From positions 1-12,394 of the forward strand of contig QMSR01000016.1 of NCBI GenBank assembly GCA_003649695.1: 12,394 bases of DNA. Direction: 5' to 3'. Below, one piece after another: positions 1-6,230 of this stretch. This DNA comes from Thermoplasmata archaeon. Lineage in GTDB: Archaea > Thermoplasmatota > Thermoplasmata > Thermoplasmatales > B87-G9. The notes beneath the pieces were generated by a model, which worked only from the letters and a program-made list of their open reading frames with translations, searched no databases and was not told the origin of the DNA. Numbering within the stretch: position 1 is the stretch's first letter; every line of letters begins with the position of its first letter. The translations under genes were made by a program, and so were the position numbers.

Positions 1-264
1 CCCCCAGCGCTCGAGGTCCATGCCTATGGGGTTCAGGGTTGTCCTGATCCTGAATCGACCGTCGGAGGCGAACCTCTCCAGGAGGGAGGCCCCCTCATCG
101 CCGAGGTTCTTGTAGGAGACCCCGGAGACGTGGGCCCACTCCACCGGGATCAAGCGGTCGGCCCCAACGGCGTCCCCCAGGGCCACCAGGATCTCCATGG
201 CCTTGGAGGCCGCCCAGCCCTCCTCCCCCTCCAGGATTCTCTCCTCCTCCGCGGTGAGGTGCAC
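1..264 (-). CDS. Aconitase X large subunit (mevalonate 5-phosphate dehydratase), N-terminal part
   Basis: Not in a long closed frame because the gene runs off the left edge; the 88 N-terminal residues are visible and open to position 1. The protein starts MHLTAEEERILEGEEG and contains VSGVSYKNLGDEG (about residues 46-58) and TTLNPIGMDLERW (about 75-87), which I recognise as the start of the aconitase X (DUF521/AcnX) catalytic domain. In archaea the large AcnX subunit, with a small swivel-domain subunit, dehydrates mevalonate 5-phosphate in the modified mevalonate route to isoprenoid lipids; bacterial relatives act on hydroxyproline. The assignment to the mevalonate enzyme is inferred from archaeal context. 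I chose GTG at 264 because a TATA-like box lies about 24 bp upstream, giving a leaderless mRNA; TTG at 273 is the alternative. It diverges from the L37e gene, and no small subunit is visible. Confidence 0.85.
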   Translation of the reverse strand, partial: MHLTAEEERILEGEEGWAASKAMEILVALGDAVGADRLIPVEWAHVSGVSYKNLGDEGASLLERFASDGRFRIRTTLNPIGMDLERWG

Positions 265-279
265 GCAGCCCAAGGTGGG

Positions 280-293
280 AAATAATTTAATTC
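280..293. promoter_or_regulatory. Shared bidirectional TATA region, aconitase X / L37e
   Basis: An isolated AT-rich block (AAATAATTTAATTC) in GC-rich surroundings lies between two divergent starts only 51 bp apart. Its centre is about 23-28 bp from each start (264 on the minus strand, 315 on the plus strand), the distance expected for archaeal TATA boxes that give leaderless transcripts. Either one symmetric box or two overlapping boxes could serve both genes. Confidence 0.6.
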
Positions 294-314
294 AGTTCCG
301 GCTTAGAGGCCGGG

Positions 315-482
315 ATGGGCAAGGGGACGCCGTCGATGGGCAAGAGGTCCAAGGGTAAGACCCACATCAGGTGCCCCAGGTGCGGGAGGCATTCCTACAA
401 CGTGAAGAAGCACAGGTGCTCCTACTGCGGCTGGCCCTCTCCGCGGTGGAGGTCCTACTCCTGGTCCAAGCGCTCAAGGTAG
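315..482 (+). CDS. rpl37e: Large-subunit ribosomal protein L37e
   Basis: A 55-residue basic protein beginning MGKGTPSMGKRSKGKTHIRC. It has the L37e zinc-ribbon pattern CPRCGRHSYN (about residues 20-29) followed by CSYCGWP (about 35-41), so four cysteines in two CxxC pairs bind one zinc. L37e is a small archaeal/eukaryotic protein of the large ribosomal subunit that contacts 23S rRNA; the length matches the family. The ATG at 315 is about 28 bp from the TATA-like block, so the transcript may be leaderless, although a weak GAGG lies 5 bases before the start. Its last 9 bases, including the stop, overlap antisense with the end of the HIT gene. In many archaea this gene lies beside the Sm-like protein gene; here the two are about 1.2 kb apart and inverted. 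Confidence 0.95.
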   Translation: MGKGTPSMGKRSKGKTHIRCPRCGRHSYNVKKHRCSYCGWPSPRWRSYSWSKRSR

Positions 483-962
483 GAGCCTGTCCAGCTCCTT
501 CTTTATTTTGTAGTAGGTCTCCCTAACAGCCTCCGGGACGACCTTGGTGTCCGCGAGCACTGGCATGAAGTTCGTGTCGCCCAGCCACCTGGGCACTACG
601 TGAATGTGGATGTGTCCCAGCACACCCGCCCCAGCCACCTCGCCTATGTTCACACCCAGGTTGAAGCCGTGGGGGGACATGGAGGCCTCTACGGCCCTCA
701 TGACCGCCGAGACCAGCCTGTGCATGTCCAAGACCTCCTCCTCCGTCAGCTCCTGTGGCTTCCCAACGTGCCTGAAGGGGGCGACCATGACGTGGCCTGG
801 GTTGTAGGGGAAGTTGTTCATGATGGCAAAGGCCTTGCCCAGCCTCGCGAGGATCAGGTTCTCCTCGTCCCTGTTCTGCCTAGGGAGCTCGCAGAAAATG
901 CAACCGCCCGTCTTGGGCATCTCAATGTACCTTATCCTCCAAGGGGCGAACAACCTATCCAC
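474..962 (-). CDS. HIT-family nucleotide hydrolase/transferase
   Basis: 162 residues from GTG 962. The histidine triad HIHIHVV is at about residues 117-123, with H119 the expected nucleophile that forms a nucleotidyl-His intermediate. An N-terminal LFAPWRIRYI and a GCIFC zinc-binding cysteine pair (C21, C24) are typical of archaeal and Fhit-like HIT proteins, which cleave dinucleoside polyphosphates or nucleoside phosphoramidates; the substrate here cannot be told. The frame stays open 40 codons further upstream, but that extension lies antisense to the UMP kinase start and across the promoter and does not look like the family. GTG 962 sits about 26 bp from a TATA-like box, which fits a leaderless mRNA and places the start just before the conserved N-terminus. 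It diverges from UMP kinase and converges on L37e. Confidence 0.9.
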   Translation of the reverse strand: MDRLFAPWRIRYIEMPKTGGCIFCELPRQNRDEENLILARLGKAFAIMNNFPYNPGHVMVAPFRHVGKPQELTEEEVLDMHRLVSAVMRAVEASMSPHGFNLGVNIGEVAGAGVLGHIHIHVVPRWLGDTNFMPVLADTKVVPEAVRETYYKIKKELDRLLP

Positions 963-983
963 GCGTCCGAAACTGGTTGCTCG

Positions 984-999
984 ATAAAATTGATTATTA
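984..999. promoter_or_regulatory. Shared bidirectional TATA region, HIT / UMP kinase
   Basis: ATAAAATTGATTATTA is the only AT-rich block between the GTG starts at 962 (minus) and 1021 (plus), which are 59 bp apart. Two partly overlapping boxes are plausible: ATAAAATTG centred near 988 for the HIT gene and GATTATTA centred near 995 for UMP kinase, each about 26 bp from its start. Neither gene has a convincing Shine-Dalgarno sequence at a normal distance, so both transcripts are probably leaderless. Confidence 0.6.
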
Positions 1000-1020
1000 G
1001 GCGGTTGAGGATGCCCATTC

Positions 1021-1677
1021 GTGGCGGTCCTGAACCTGGGTGGATCCGTCATTTGCCCTTCAGGCCCGGATGTGGGGTACATTCAAAGGCTCCTAGCCGG
1101 GCTCTCGGACATCAGGCCCTTGGCCATCGTGGTCGGCGGTGGCTCGACGGCCAGGGCCTACATAGGGGCAGGTAGGGAACTGGAACTGAACCAGTTCCAG
1201 CTCGACCTCCTGGGCATCGCGGCAACGCGCCTGAACGCGCTGCTCGTGGCGGGCGCCATCCCCGACGGGGTCTTCGTCGAGGGCGTCGAAGAGGCAGCTG
1301 CTGTGTACGGGGCGGCCGTCCCCGTGCTCGGGGGGACCGAGCCGGGGCACACGACGGACGCCGTGTCGCTGCTCCTGGCCGAGGCCCTGGGGGAGGAGGA
1401 TGTGGTGATCGTGACTAAGGTTGGGGGCGTGTACGACAGGGATCCCACCTCCCACCCAGATGCGAGGATCCTCGAGGAGGTGGAGGCCGGAGCCCTCCTG
1501 AGGGAGGCCTCCGAGAAGGGGTCGACCGCAGGGGCCAGGTACGTCCTCGACCCCCTCTCCCTGATCATAGCCATGAGGAGCGGGATAAGGATAAGGGTGA
1601 TCGGGCCGGACCCTGAGGACGTCAGGGGGGCGCTGCTCGGGCAGGAGGTAGGCGGGACCCTGGTCCTACCGCGCTAG
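1021..1677 (+). CDS. pyrH: Archaeal-type UMP kinase
   Basis: 218 residues of the amino-acid kinase fold. It probably phosphorylates UMP to UDP with ATP in pyrimidine nucleotide synthesis in the cytosol. Visible motifs in order: the phosphate-binding LGGSV near residues 6-10; VVGGGSTARAYIGAGRELE (about 37-55); the nucleotide-binding GGTEPGHTTDAV (104-115); TKVGGVYDRDP (132-142); and ARYVLDPLSLIIAMRSGIR near the C-terminus. The GGGSTARAYI segment followed by LDLLGIAATRLNA is the archaeal PyrH pattern and lacks the catalytic histidine of the related isopentenyl phosphate kinase. The length is close to the usual 225. GTG 1021 is chosen because the first strand and glycine loop follow immediately and a TATA-like box lies about 26 bp upstream. 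Its stop overlaps the Sm-like protein stop by 4 bases. Confidence 0.9.
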   Translation: MAVLNLGGSVICPSGPDVGYIQRLLAGLSDIRPLAIVVGGGSTARAYIGAGRELELNQFQLDLLGIAATRLNALLVAGAIPDGVFVEGVEEAAAVYGAAVPVLGGTEPGHTTDAVSLLLAEALGEEDVVIVTKVGGVYDRDPTSHPDARILEEVEAGALLREASEKGSTAGARYVLDPLSLIIAMRSGIRIRVIGPDPEDVRGALLGQEVGGTLVLPR

Positions 1678-1898
1678 GGAGGGGAGACGTAGATCACGTT
1701 GTCCCCCCTGAGGATGACCAGGGGGAAGTCCTGGATTACCTCGCCGTCCTTGCTCTCCTGGACCTTCCTGAGGACGAAGTTCATGTGCTGGTCGTAGCCT
1801 TCCAGGATGCCCCTGTACTCCCTGCCTCCCCTTATGACGACGTATATCTCCTTTCCCAGGCTCTCCCTGAGGACCATGAGCGGCTTCTGCCTCTCCAC
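1674..1898 (-). CDS. Sm-like archaeal protein (LSm/SmAP)
   Basis: 74 residues covering a single Sm fold. The Sm1 motif includes YRGILEGYDQHMNFVL (about residues 28-43) with the RNA-contacting D36, H38 and N40; the Sm2 motif is ILRGDNVIYVSP (about 62-73) with R64 and G65. Archaeal SmAPs form heptameric rings that bind U-rich RNA, and are thought to act in RNA processing and tRNA or small-RNA chaperoning. The length is typical. GTG 1898 is the first in-frame start after the promoter and is about 26 bp from the TATA-like block; the next start (ATG, residue 8) would cut into the N-terminal helix. It converges with UMP kinase and shares a promoter region with UPF0147. Confidence 0.94.
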   Translation of the reverse strand: MERQKPLMVLRESLGKEIYVVIRGGREYRGILEGYDQHMNFVLRKVQESKDGEVIQDFPLVILRGDNVIYVSPP

Positions 1899-1913
1899 GC
1901 CCGGTTAAAGGGA

Positions 1914-1930
1914 CAAATACTTATATTCTA
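1914..1930. promoter_or_regulatory. Shared bidirectional TATA region, SmAP / UPF0147
   Basis: CAAATACTTATATTCTA is the only AT-rich stretch between GTG 1898 (minus) and ATG 1953 (plus), starts that are 55 bp apart. The centre of TTATATTC, near 1924-1926, is about 26 bp from both starts, so both transcripts are predicted to be leaderless. The plus-strand leader that follows is a G-run without a good Shine-Dalgarno. Confidence 0.62.
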
Positions 1931-1952
1931 TTCCTGGCGGGGGGGTGGTCTT

Positions 1953-2228
1953 ATGAGAAAGGAGGTCGAGAGGCTCTATAACGAGGCAATTTCCCTCCTC
2001 ACGGAGCTGTCCCAGGACGCCACGATCCCGAAGAACGTGAGGAAGAAGGCCCTGGAGGCCAGGGACAAGCTCATCCGCGGCGACGAGGCCCTGGACCTGA
2101 GGGCCGTGTCAGCCGTCTACCTGTTGGAGGATCTGGTCAACGACCCAAACATATCGGCCTACGGAAGGACCATGATCTTCACCATCATCGCGAAGCTCGA
2201 GGCCCTCGCCCGGGAGGCCGCCCAGTGA
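1953..2228 (+). CDS. UPF0147 family protein
   Basis: 91 residues, mostly helical. Recognisable family segments are LLTELSQDATIPKNVRKKA (about residues 14-32), AVSAVYLLEDLVNDPNIS (about 52-69) and the C-terminal AYGRTMIFTIIAKLEAL. UPF0147 is a conserved archaeal family of about 90 residues with no established function that I know of; no catalytic motif, cysteine or membrane segment is visible, so it may be a small structural or adaptor protein. The frame is open upstream, but ATG 1953 begins the family's N-terminus and sits about 27 bp from the TATA-like box. The last 44 bases overlap antisense with the end of the HVO_0476-type gene. Confidence 0.9.
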   Translation: MRKEVERLYNEAISLLTELSQDATIPKNVRKKALEARDKLIRGDEALDLRAVSAVYLLEDLVNDPNISAYGRTMIFTIIAKLEALAREAAQ

Positions 2229-2796
2229 CCTCATCCAGGTAGACCTTCACCACCTCCCCGGCGGGGGCCGATCCCCTCTTCAGCCTCCTCCCGTCCCTGA
2301 GCCTCAGCGACCTGATCCTGCCCCTCCTCCCCTGAACCTCCATCTCCTCACCCACCCTGAGGACCCTGTTGGGGTCCTCCAGTATCGTGTAGTGCCTTAT
2401 CTTCTCCCCCCTGAGCGCCACCTTGAGCCTCACCCTGTCGTACCTCACCCCCCACAGGGCCGTGATCTCCGAGGCCCTGGCCCTCTCCACCGGTACCCCT
2501 GCCTCGACCCTGGTGATCCTCACCGGGACGCCCTCAACCTCGACCACGTCCCCTACGGCGATGGTCCTATCCTCCCTGACCGAGAACCTCCTGAACTCGG
2601 ACTCCCCCAGCCAGGAGACGGTTATACCCAGCTCCACCTCCCTCGGCTCCTCCACACCCCTGACGACCGTATGCACGTTCCCGCACTTCGTACACCTGAT
2701 GAGGACCTCTCCCCTCTGAACTGTGCCGCTCCTGACCCTGAGGACCTCGTGCACGGTCTCCCTCCCGCAAACTGGGCAGAATGCTACGATCTTCAT
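2185..2796 (-). CDS. HVO_0476-type archaeal zinc-ribbon protein
   Basis: 203 residues. The N-terminus carries a zinc ribbon: FCPVCGRETVHEVL (cysteines 7 and 10) and IRCTKCGNVHTVV (cysteines 35 and 38). This is followed by about 150 residues rich in beta strands and charge, with VGDVVEVEG-like repeats (about 80 and 150) suggesting small barrel domains. I recognise the archaeal HVO_0476/COG1326 family, conserved and of unknown function; a nucleic-acid-binding role is a guess from the ribbon and the basic tail (GRPPGRGPRASR). ATG 2796 is chosen because it lies about 26 bp from the AT-rich block near 2822; TTG 2802 would add two residues. The basic C-terminus is encoded opposite the UPF0147 C-terminus in a 44-base antisense overlap. 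Confidence 0.85.
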   Translation of the reverse strand: MKIVAFCPVCGRETVHEVLRVRSGTVQRGEVLIRCTKCGNVHTVVRGVEEPREVELGITVSWLGESEFRRFSVREDRTIAVGDVVEVEGVPVRITRVEAGVPVERARASEITALWGVRYDRVRLKVALRGEKIRHYTILEDPNRVLRVGEEMEVQGRRGRIRSLRLRDGRRLKRGSAPAGEVVKVYLDEVTGRPPGRGPRASR

Positions 2797-2804
2797 TTTC
2801 AACC

Positions 2805-2833
2805 TTTATAAAGCGTAATTCAATTTAGTTATA
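2805..2833. promoter_or_regulatory. Divergent promoter region, zinc-ribbon gene / first BMP protein
   Basis: Two AT-rich elements lie between the divergent starts. TTTATAAAG (2805-2813), centred near 2809, is 27 bp from the GTG at 2836 and 36 bp from the ATG at 2845, and suits the plus strand. AATTCAATTT (2817-2826), centred near 2822, is 26 bp from the minus-strand ATG 2796. Unlike the other divergent pairs, the boxes here appear separate and crossed, so each overlaps the initiation zone of the other gene, a layout that could make the two transcription directions compete. Confidence 0.5.
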
Positions 2834-2834
2834 C

Positions 2835-2840
2835 GGTGAT
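2835..2840 (+). promoter_or_regulatory. Shine-Dalgarno deciding the start of the first BMP protein
   Basis: GGTGAT matches the archaeal anti-Shine-Dalgarno core and ends 4 bases before ATG 2845, so it favours that ATG. The site also contains the competing GTG at 2836, which would be used if the message were leaderless from the TATA-like box at 2809. The two possible proteins differ by only three residues. Confidence 0.5.
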
Positions 2841-2844
2841 ATTT

Positions 2845-3882
2845 ATGGCAAACCAGACCACAGCGGCGGTGGTAGCCGCCATAATCATCATTGCCGTGAT
2901 AGCCTTTGCTATTGGTTACTATGTGAAAAAGCCAACGCCCCCTCCGCCGGGGCCCACGAAGGTGAAGATCGCCTTCATCTTCCCCGGCAACGTCGGTGAT
3001 ACAGCGTGGAATGAGGCAGGTTACAAGGGAATGCTTGCCTTTGCGGCCAAGCATGCTGGTGAAATTGAATATACTTGGGTCCAGGGAGTTTACGATCCGG
3101 CCCAGATAAGGCCCCAGATCGAGAGCTACATATCGCAGGGCTACAACTTGATTGTGGGTCTTGGCTTCCAGTTCGGTAAGCCGATGTACGATGTCGCACA
3201 GAATCTTTCCGCGGACCAGGACGTCTATTTCCTCGCCATCGCCGGCGCCCCGCAATACATAAGCAGCAGGGTTTCGGTCGCCGATGTCAGGACTGACGAG
3301 AGCGGCTTCGTCTCCGGCTACCTCATGATAAAGATGTCCCAGACCAAGCAGGTAGCCTTCGTGGCAGGAATGAAGGTCGCCGAGCTGGCGAGGAGCGAGG
3401 TGGGGCAGAGGAGTGGTATTCAGTATGCCGGATACGATCCCGATGAAGTTTACCACGTCGACTACGTCGGCGACTTCCACGACGTGACCAAGGCAAAGAC
3501 CGAGACCATGGGTATAATTGATCAGTACAACGTCGACGTCGTGAAGGCTATGGGCGACGGCTGCCAGCTCGGCGCCATCAGCGCCGCGAAGGAGAAGAAG
3601 GTCTATGCCCTTATGTCGGGAACCTACCACCCCGAGGTCTACCCGGATGGGGTACTGATGTACGAGGTCTGGCACTGGGAGGCCGTCTATGAGGAGTGGT
3701 ATCAGGACTACAAGAACGGAAATCTCTCGGCAAACGGTGGCAAACTGTACTGGCTTAGCATGGAGAACGGGGGCCTCGAGATAGTCAACGGCATCACGCC
3801 CTCCGACCTATGGTCCGAGGTCATGGATCTCGTGGGCAAGATCAAGGCCGGCCAGATCGACACCGGATTTACTCCTGAGTGA
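2845..3882 (+). CDS. BMP/PnrA-family nucleoside-binding protein, paralog 1
   Basis: 345 residues. One hydrophobic segment (about residues 7-27) is followed by a proline-rich linker (KKPTPPPPGPTK, 28-39) and the periplasmic-binding-protein-like BMP domain: VKIAFIFPGNVGDTAWNEAGY (40-60), YDPAQIRPQIESYISQGYNLI (83-103), DVRTDESGFVSGY (147-159), YVGDFHDVTKAK (207-218) and MGDGCQLGA (236-244). BMP/PnrA proteins bind purine nucleosides outside the membrane and pass them to an ABC transporter. There is no lipobox cysteine, so I infer an uncleaved N-terminal membrane anchor facing outward. It is roughly 60% identical by eye to the protein at 6231-7259 but is not beside transporter genes; it may be a second binding subunit for that transporter. 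Convergent with the hydroxylase gene, 5 bases away. Confidence 0.9.
   Translation: MANQTTAAVVAAIIIIAVIAFAIGYYVKKPTPPPPGPTKVKIAFIFPGNVGDTAWNEAGYKGMLAFAAKHAGEIEYTWVQGVYDPAQIRPQIESYISQGYNLIVGLGFQFGKPMYDVAQNLSADQDVYFLAIAGAPQYISSRVSVADVRTDESGFVSGYLMIKMSQTKQVAFVAGMKVAELARSEVGQRSGIQYAGYDPDEVYHVDYVGDFHDVTKAKTETMGIIDQYNVDVVKAMGDGCQLGAISAAKEKKVYALMSGTYHPEVYPDGVLMYEVWHWEAVYEEWYQDYKNGNLSANGGKLYWLSMENGGLEIVNGITPSDLWSEVMDLVGKIKAGQIDTGFTPE
3088..3117 (+). repeat. 30-bp exact match between the two BMP genes
   Basis: The 30 bases coding for VYDPAQIRPQ (residues 82-91) are identical to bases 6468-6497 in the second BMP gene, including all third codon positions, while neighbouring codons differ at many silent sites. 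It is a coding duplicate from paralogy, not an independent repeat element; the lack of silent changes hints at local gene conversion or recent duplication. Confidence 0.7.
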
Positions 3883-3911
3883 AAAAATCAAAAATTCTTC
3901 TTTATTTTCCA
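3882..3911. terminator. Back-to-back T-tract terminators of a convergent pair
   Basis: On the plus strand, T-rich sequence (ATTCTTCTTTATTTTCC, 3895-3911) follows the BMP stop. On the minus strand, the hydroxylase TGA is followed at once by six T residues (complement of 3882-3887). T-tracts are the usual intrinsic terminators of archaeal RNA polymerase. The coding gap is only 5 bases, so each terminator lies partly inside the other gene's end. Confidence 0.6.
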
Positions 3912-6179
3912 TATATTTTCCGGAGTTAGTGGAAGTTTCCTGACCTTTTTGCCCAAGGCCCTGGCCACCGCGCAGGCGACGGAGGCGGAGGAGGCAACGA
4001 AGGGGAGTTCACCTAGACCCTTGGCCCCTGGCGGTCCTAGACCGGACGGATAGTCCTCCACAAAGGTTATTTCCATCCTCCTTGGAACGTCCATTGCCGT
4101 GGGTATCAGGTAGTCGGTGAAGTTGGGGTTCAGTATTCTGCCGTCCTCCTGGACCAGCTCTTCCATCAGTGCGTACCCGATGCCCATGACCGTTCCCCCT
4201 TGGACCTGGGACTCTGCCCCCTCCGGGAACAGGACGGGTCCAACGTCATATGCGCCGTGGACCTCGATCACCTCTACCTCGCCCGTCTCGGGGTCCAGGG
4301 CTACGAGCGTGAGTTGGGCGGCGTGGGAGTAGAAGGGGTATGGCACACCCCTGCCCGACCCGAAGTCCCACTCCAGCCCGGGGGGAGAGAACACATGGGC
4401 CTCCTCCCACACCTTCACGCCCTCCTCGTAGGCCCTCTCCGCAAGCTCCCGGATCGTCATGTACCCCCTTTCGGAGACCACCATGGAATCCTCAAACCTG
4501 ACCTCCTCAGCTCCTAGGAGCCTGGAGGCCAGCTCCTTAAGGCGCCGTGCCAGCCTCTCGCATGCCAGGGCGACGGCCCTCCCCTGGAAGGCGGCGCTGC
4601 GGGAGGCCACGGTAGGGCCCGAATCCGGGACGGCAGACGTGTCCACCTGCGCCACCTCAATCCTCTCCGGCGGAACCCCCAGGATCTCCGACGCTATGGC
4701 CACCATGGCCGTGTGGGCACCCGTCCCCATTTCCGTGCTCCCGATCCTCAGCGAAAGGGATCCATCCCTCTTCAGCTCCACCACCGCGCCGGCCCTCTCC
4801 AGAGGCCTGCCAGTGGCCCCCAGCCCAATGGGTATGGCGACCGTCGAGAGCCCAACGCCCAGGATTTTCCCGTCCTGCTCGACCCTACCAAAGGCCAGTA
4901 GGTTGCGTACCCGCTCACTGCGGAGGAGGGCCTCGAGCACCGCCTTGGCGCCGCCCCAGACCCCCACCTCCTGCCCGAAGCACAGCCGGTCGCCCGGCGA
5001 AACTAGGTTTTTCAGCCTAATCTCTTCGGGGCCCATGCCCAGGACCTCGGCTAGCTCGTCCAGAAGGAGCTCCCTGGGTATGGATACCTGTGGGTTTCCG
5101 AATCCGCGGAATGCCCCCCTGGGCACCTTGTTCGTTGCCACGGCGTAGCCCTCGATCTCCACGTTCGGGATCCTGTAGGGTACGCAGGCCATGACGGCTG
5201 CGAGCCAGAGGACGGCGGGGGAGAGGGTCGCATAGGCTCCGGAATCGAGCCATATTTTAGCCCTCATGAAGGTTATCTTGCCCTCCCCGTCGGCCCCCAA
5301 CTCCATCCTCACCACGGCCTCGTGGCGCTTGCTGGTGGAGATGAAGTCCTCCTCCCTGTCGTAGGATATCATGACGGGCCTCCCCAGCCTAAGGGCCGCC
5401 ACTGCGGCGTGGGCAGCCGGAACTCCGGGTACGTCCTCCTTGCCGCCGAATGAGCCACCGATCGTGGTTACCTTAACACGTACCCTGGAGAGGGGGAGAC
5501 CCGTGGCCGCCGCGACCATCCTCTGCACGTAGTCCTGATGGGGGGCCTGGAAGGGCCCCAGAACCTCAACCCCCCTCCCCGAGGGGACCGCTATCACCGT
5601 TATGGGCTCCAGGTAGAGGTGTTCCTGAGAAGGTATCCTGAACTCCCCCTCGACGACCCTCTCGGAGGCCCTTTTCCCTTCCTCGACGTCGCCCCCGCAG
5701 ACCCGTACCGTGGCGAAAACGTTCCTCAGGGGGTCCTCGCCCTCCACCGCCACCTGCGGGGCACCCTCCTCAACCGATTCTAGGGGGTCGAAGACCGCCG
5801 GGAGATCCTCATACTCCACCTTCACCAGCTCGACCGCCCTCCTGGCCGTCGCCCTGTCCCTAGCGACGACTATCGCTATGGGCTCCCCAACATACCTGAC
5901 AACCCCCTCGGCGAGGAACGGCATATCCTCCAGGAGCTCTGGCACCCTGTTCCTGCCCTGGACATCGGACGCCGTGAGGATCGCAACGACCCCCTCAAGC
6001 TCCAGGGCCTCGGAGAGGTCCAGGGAGACAACCCTGGCATGCGGCCTGGTACTCCTCACAGTAGCCCCGTGGAGGAGACCAGGGAACTCAAGATCTGCAG
6101 CATAAATGGGCATTCCGCGGACCTTCTCATCAACATCAACCCTCTTGATTCTCCTTCTTTGTAAAATCTCGGAGATCAC
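3888..6179 (-). CDS. Molybdenum hydroxylase large subunit, xanthine dehydrogenase type
   Basis: 763 residues from GTG 6179. It is the molybdopterin-binding subunit: the fold's a/b hammerhead domain comes first (about residues 15-125), then GGSFGGKED (241-249), GAFRGFGNPQ (355-364), STEMGTGAHT (481-490), PDSGPTVASRS (518-528) and GAKGLGE (718-724), where E724 should be the catalytic base. E248 and R285 (in SKRHE) align by eye with bovine xanthine dehydrogenase E802 and R880, which hold the purine; the cysteine loop of CO dehydrogenase is absent. So purine hydroxylation is likelier than aldehyde or CO oxidation. No [2Fe-2S] or FAD subunit is in the window. GTG 6179 is 25 bp from the TATA box; ATG 6188 is only 16 bp from it and probably upstream of the transcript start. 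The open frame continuing to 6644 is antisense to BMP paralog 2. Confidence 0.88.
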   Translation of the reverse strand: MISEILQRRRIKRVDVDEKVRGMPIYAADLEFPGLLHGATVRSTRPHARVVSLDLSEALELEGVVAILTASDVQGRNRVPELLEDMPFLAEGVVRYVGEPIAIVVARDRATARRAVELVKVEYEDLPAVFDPLESVEEGAPQVAVEGEDPLRNVFATVRVCGGDVEEGKRASERVVEGEFRIPSQEHLYLEPITVIAVPSGRGVEVLGPFQAPHQDYVQRMVAAATGLPLSRVRVKVTTIGGSFGGKEDVPGVPAAHAAVAALRLGRPVMISYDREEDFISTSKRHEAVVRMELGADGEGKITFMRAKIWLDSGAYATLSPAVLWLAAVMACVPYRIPNVEIEGYAVATNKVPRGAFRGFGNPQVSIPRELLLDELAEVLGMGPEEIRLKNLVSPGDRLCFGQEVGVWGGAKAVLEALLRSERVRNLLAFGRVEQDGKILGVGLSTVAIPIGLGATGRPLERAGAVVELKRDGSLSLRIGSTEMGTGAHTAMVAIASEILGVPPERIEVAQVDTSAVPDSGPTVASRSAAFQGRAVALACERLARRLKELASRLLGAEEVRFEDSMVVSERGYMTIRELAERAYEEGVKVWEEAHVFSPPGLEWDFGSGRGVPYPFYSHAAQLTLVALDPETGEVEVIEVHGAYDVGPVLFPEGAESQVQGGTVMGIGYALMEELVQEDGRILNPNFTDYLIPTAMDVPRRMEITFVEDYPSGLGPPGAKGLGELPFVASSASVACAVARALGKKVRKLPLTPENIWKIKKNF

Positions 6180-6194
6180 GTTATTCATAATCAC

Positions 6195-6211
6195 TATTTT
6201 ATATATAAGTA
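6195..6211. promoter_or_regulatory. Shared bidirectional TATA region, hydroxylase / second BMP protein
   Basis: TATTTTATATATAAGTA contains a near-perfect symmetric TATA element centred near 6204. The plus-strand ATG 6231 is 27 bp away and the minus-strand GTG 6179 is 25 bp away, so one symmetric box could fire leaderless transcripts in both directions. This ties expression of the molybdenum hydroxylase to that of a nucleoside-binding protein. Confidence 0.65.
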
Positions 6212-6212
6212 G

Positions 6213-6227
6213 GTAGGATGATTCTAC
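6213..6227. promoter_or_regulatory. Imperfect palindrome, candidate operator
   Basis: GTAGGATGATTCTAC is an imperfect inverted repeat (arms GTAGGA and TTCTAC with one mismatch, 3-base spacer). It lies between the TATA box and the ATG of the second BMP gene and overlaps the expected transcription start zone, where an archaeal repressor could block polymerase. It could easily be chance; no regulator gene is nearby to support it. Confidence 0.25.
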
Positions 6228-6230
6228 GCT

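Noticed and set aside
1021..1677. Isopentenyl phosphate kinase, which would complete a mevalonate-pathway cluster with aconitase X.
   Set aside because: The glycine loop reads GGGSTARAYI and lacks the catalytic histidine motif of that kinase; the downstream motifs match archaeal UMP kinase.
2812..2817. AGCGTA shared in inverted orientation between the two BMP promoter regions (also 6225-6230).
   Set aside because: A single 6-base match in two regions is expected by chance, and it is absent from the ATPase promoter.
2806..3675. A 289-codon open frame antisense to the first BMP gene, resembling the antisense extension of the hydroxylase frame (6189-6644).
   Set aside because: Both are mirror images of paralogous sense genes, which explains their resemblance. 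Neither has family-like composition, and the sense proteins are clearly real.
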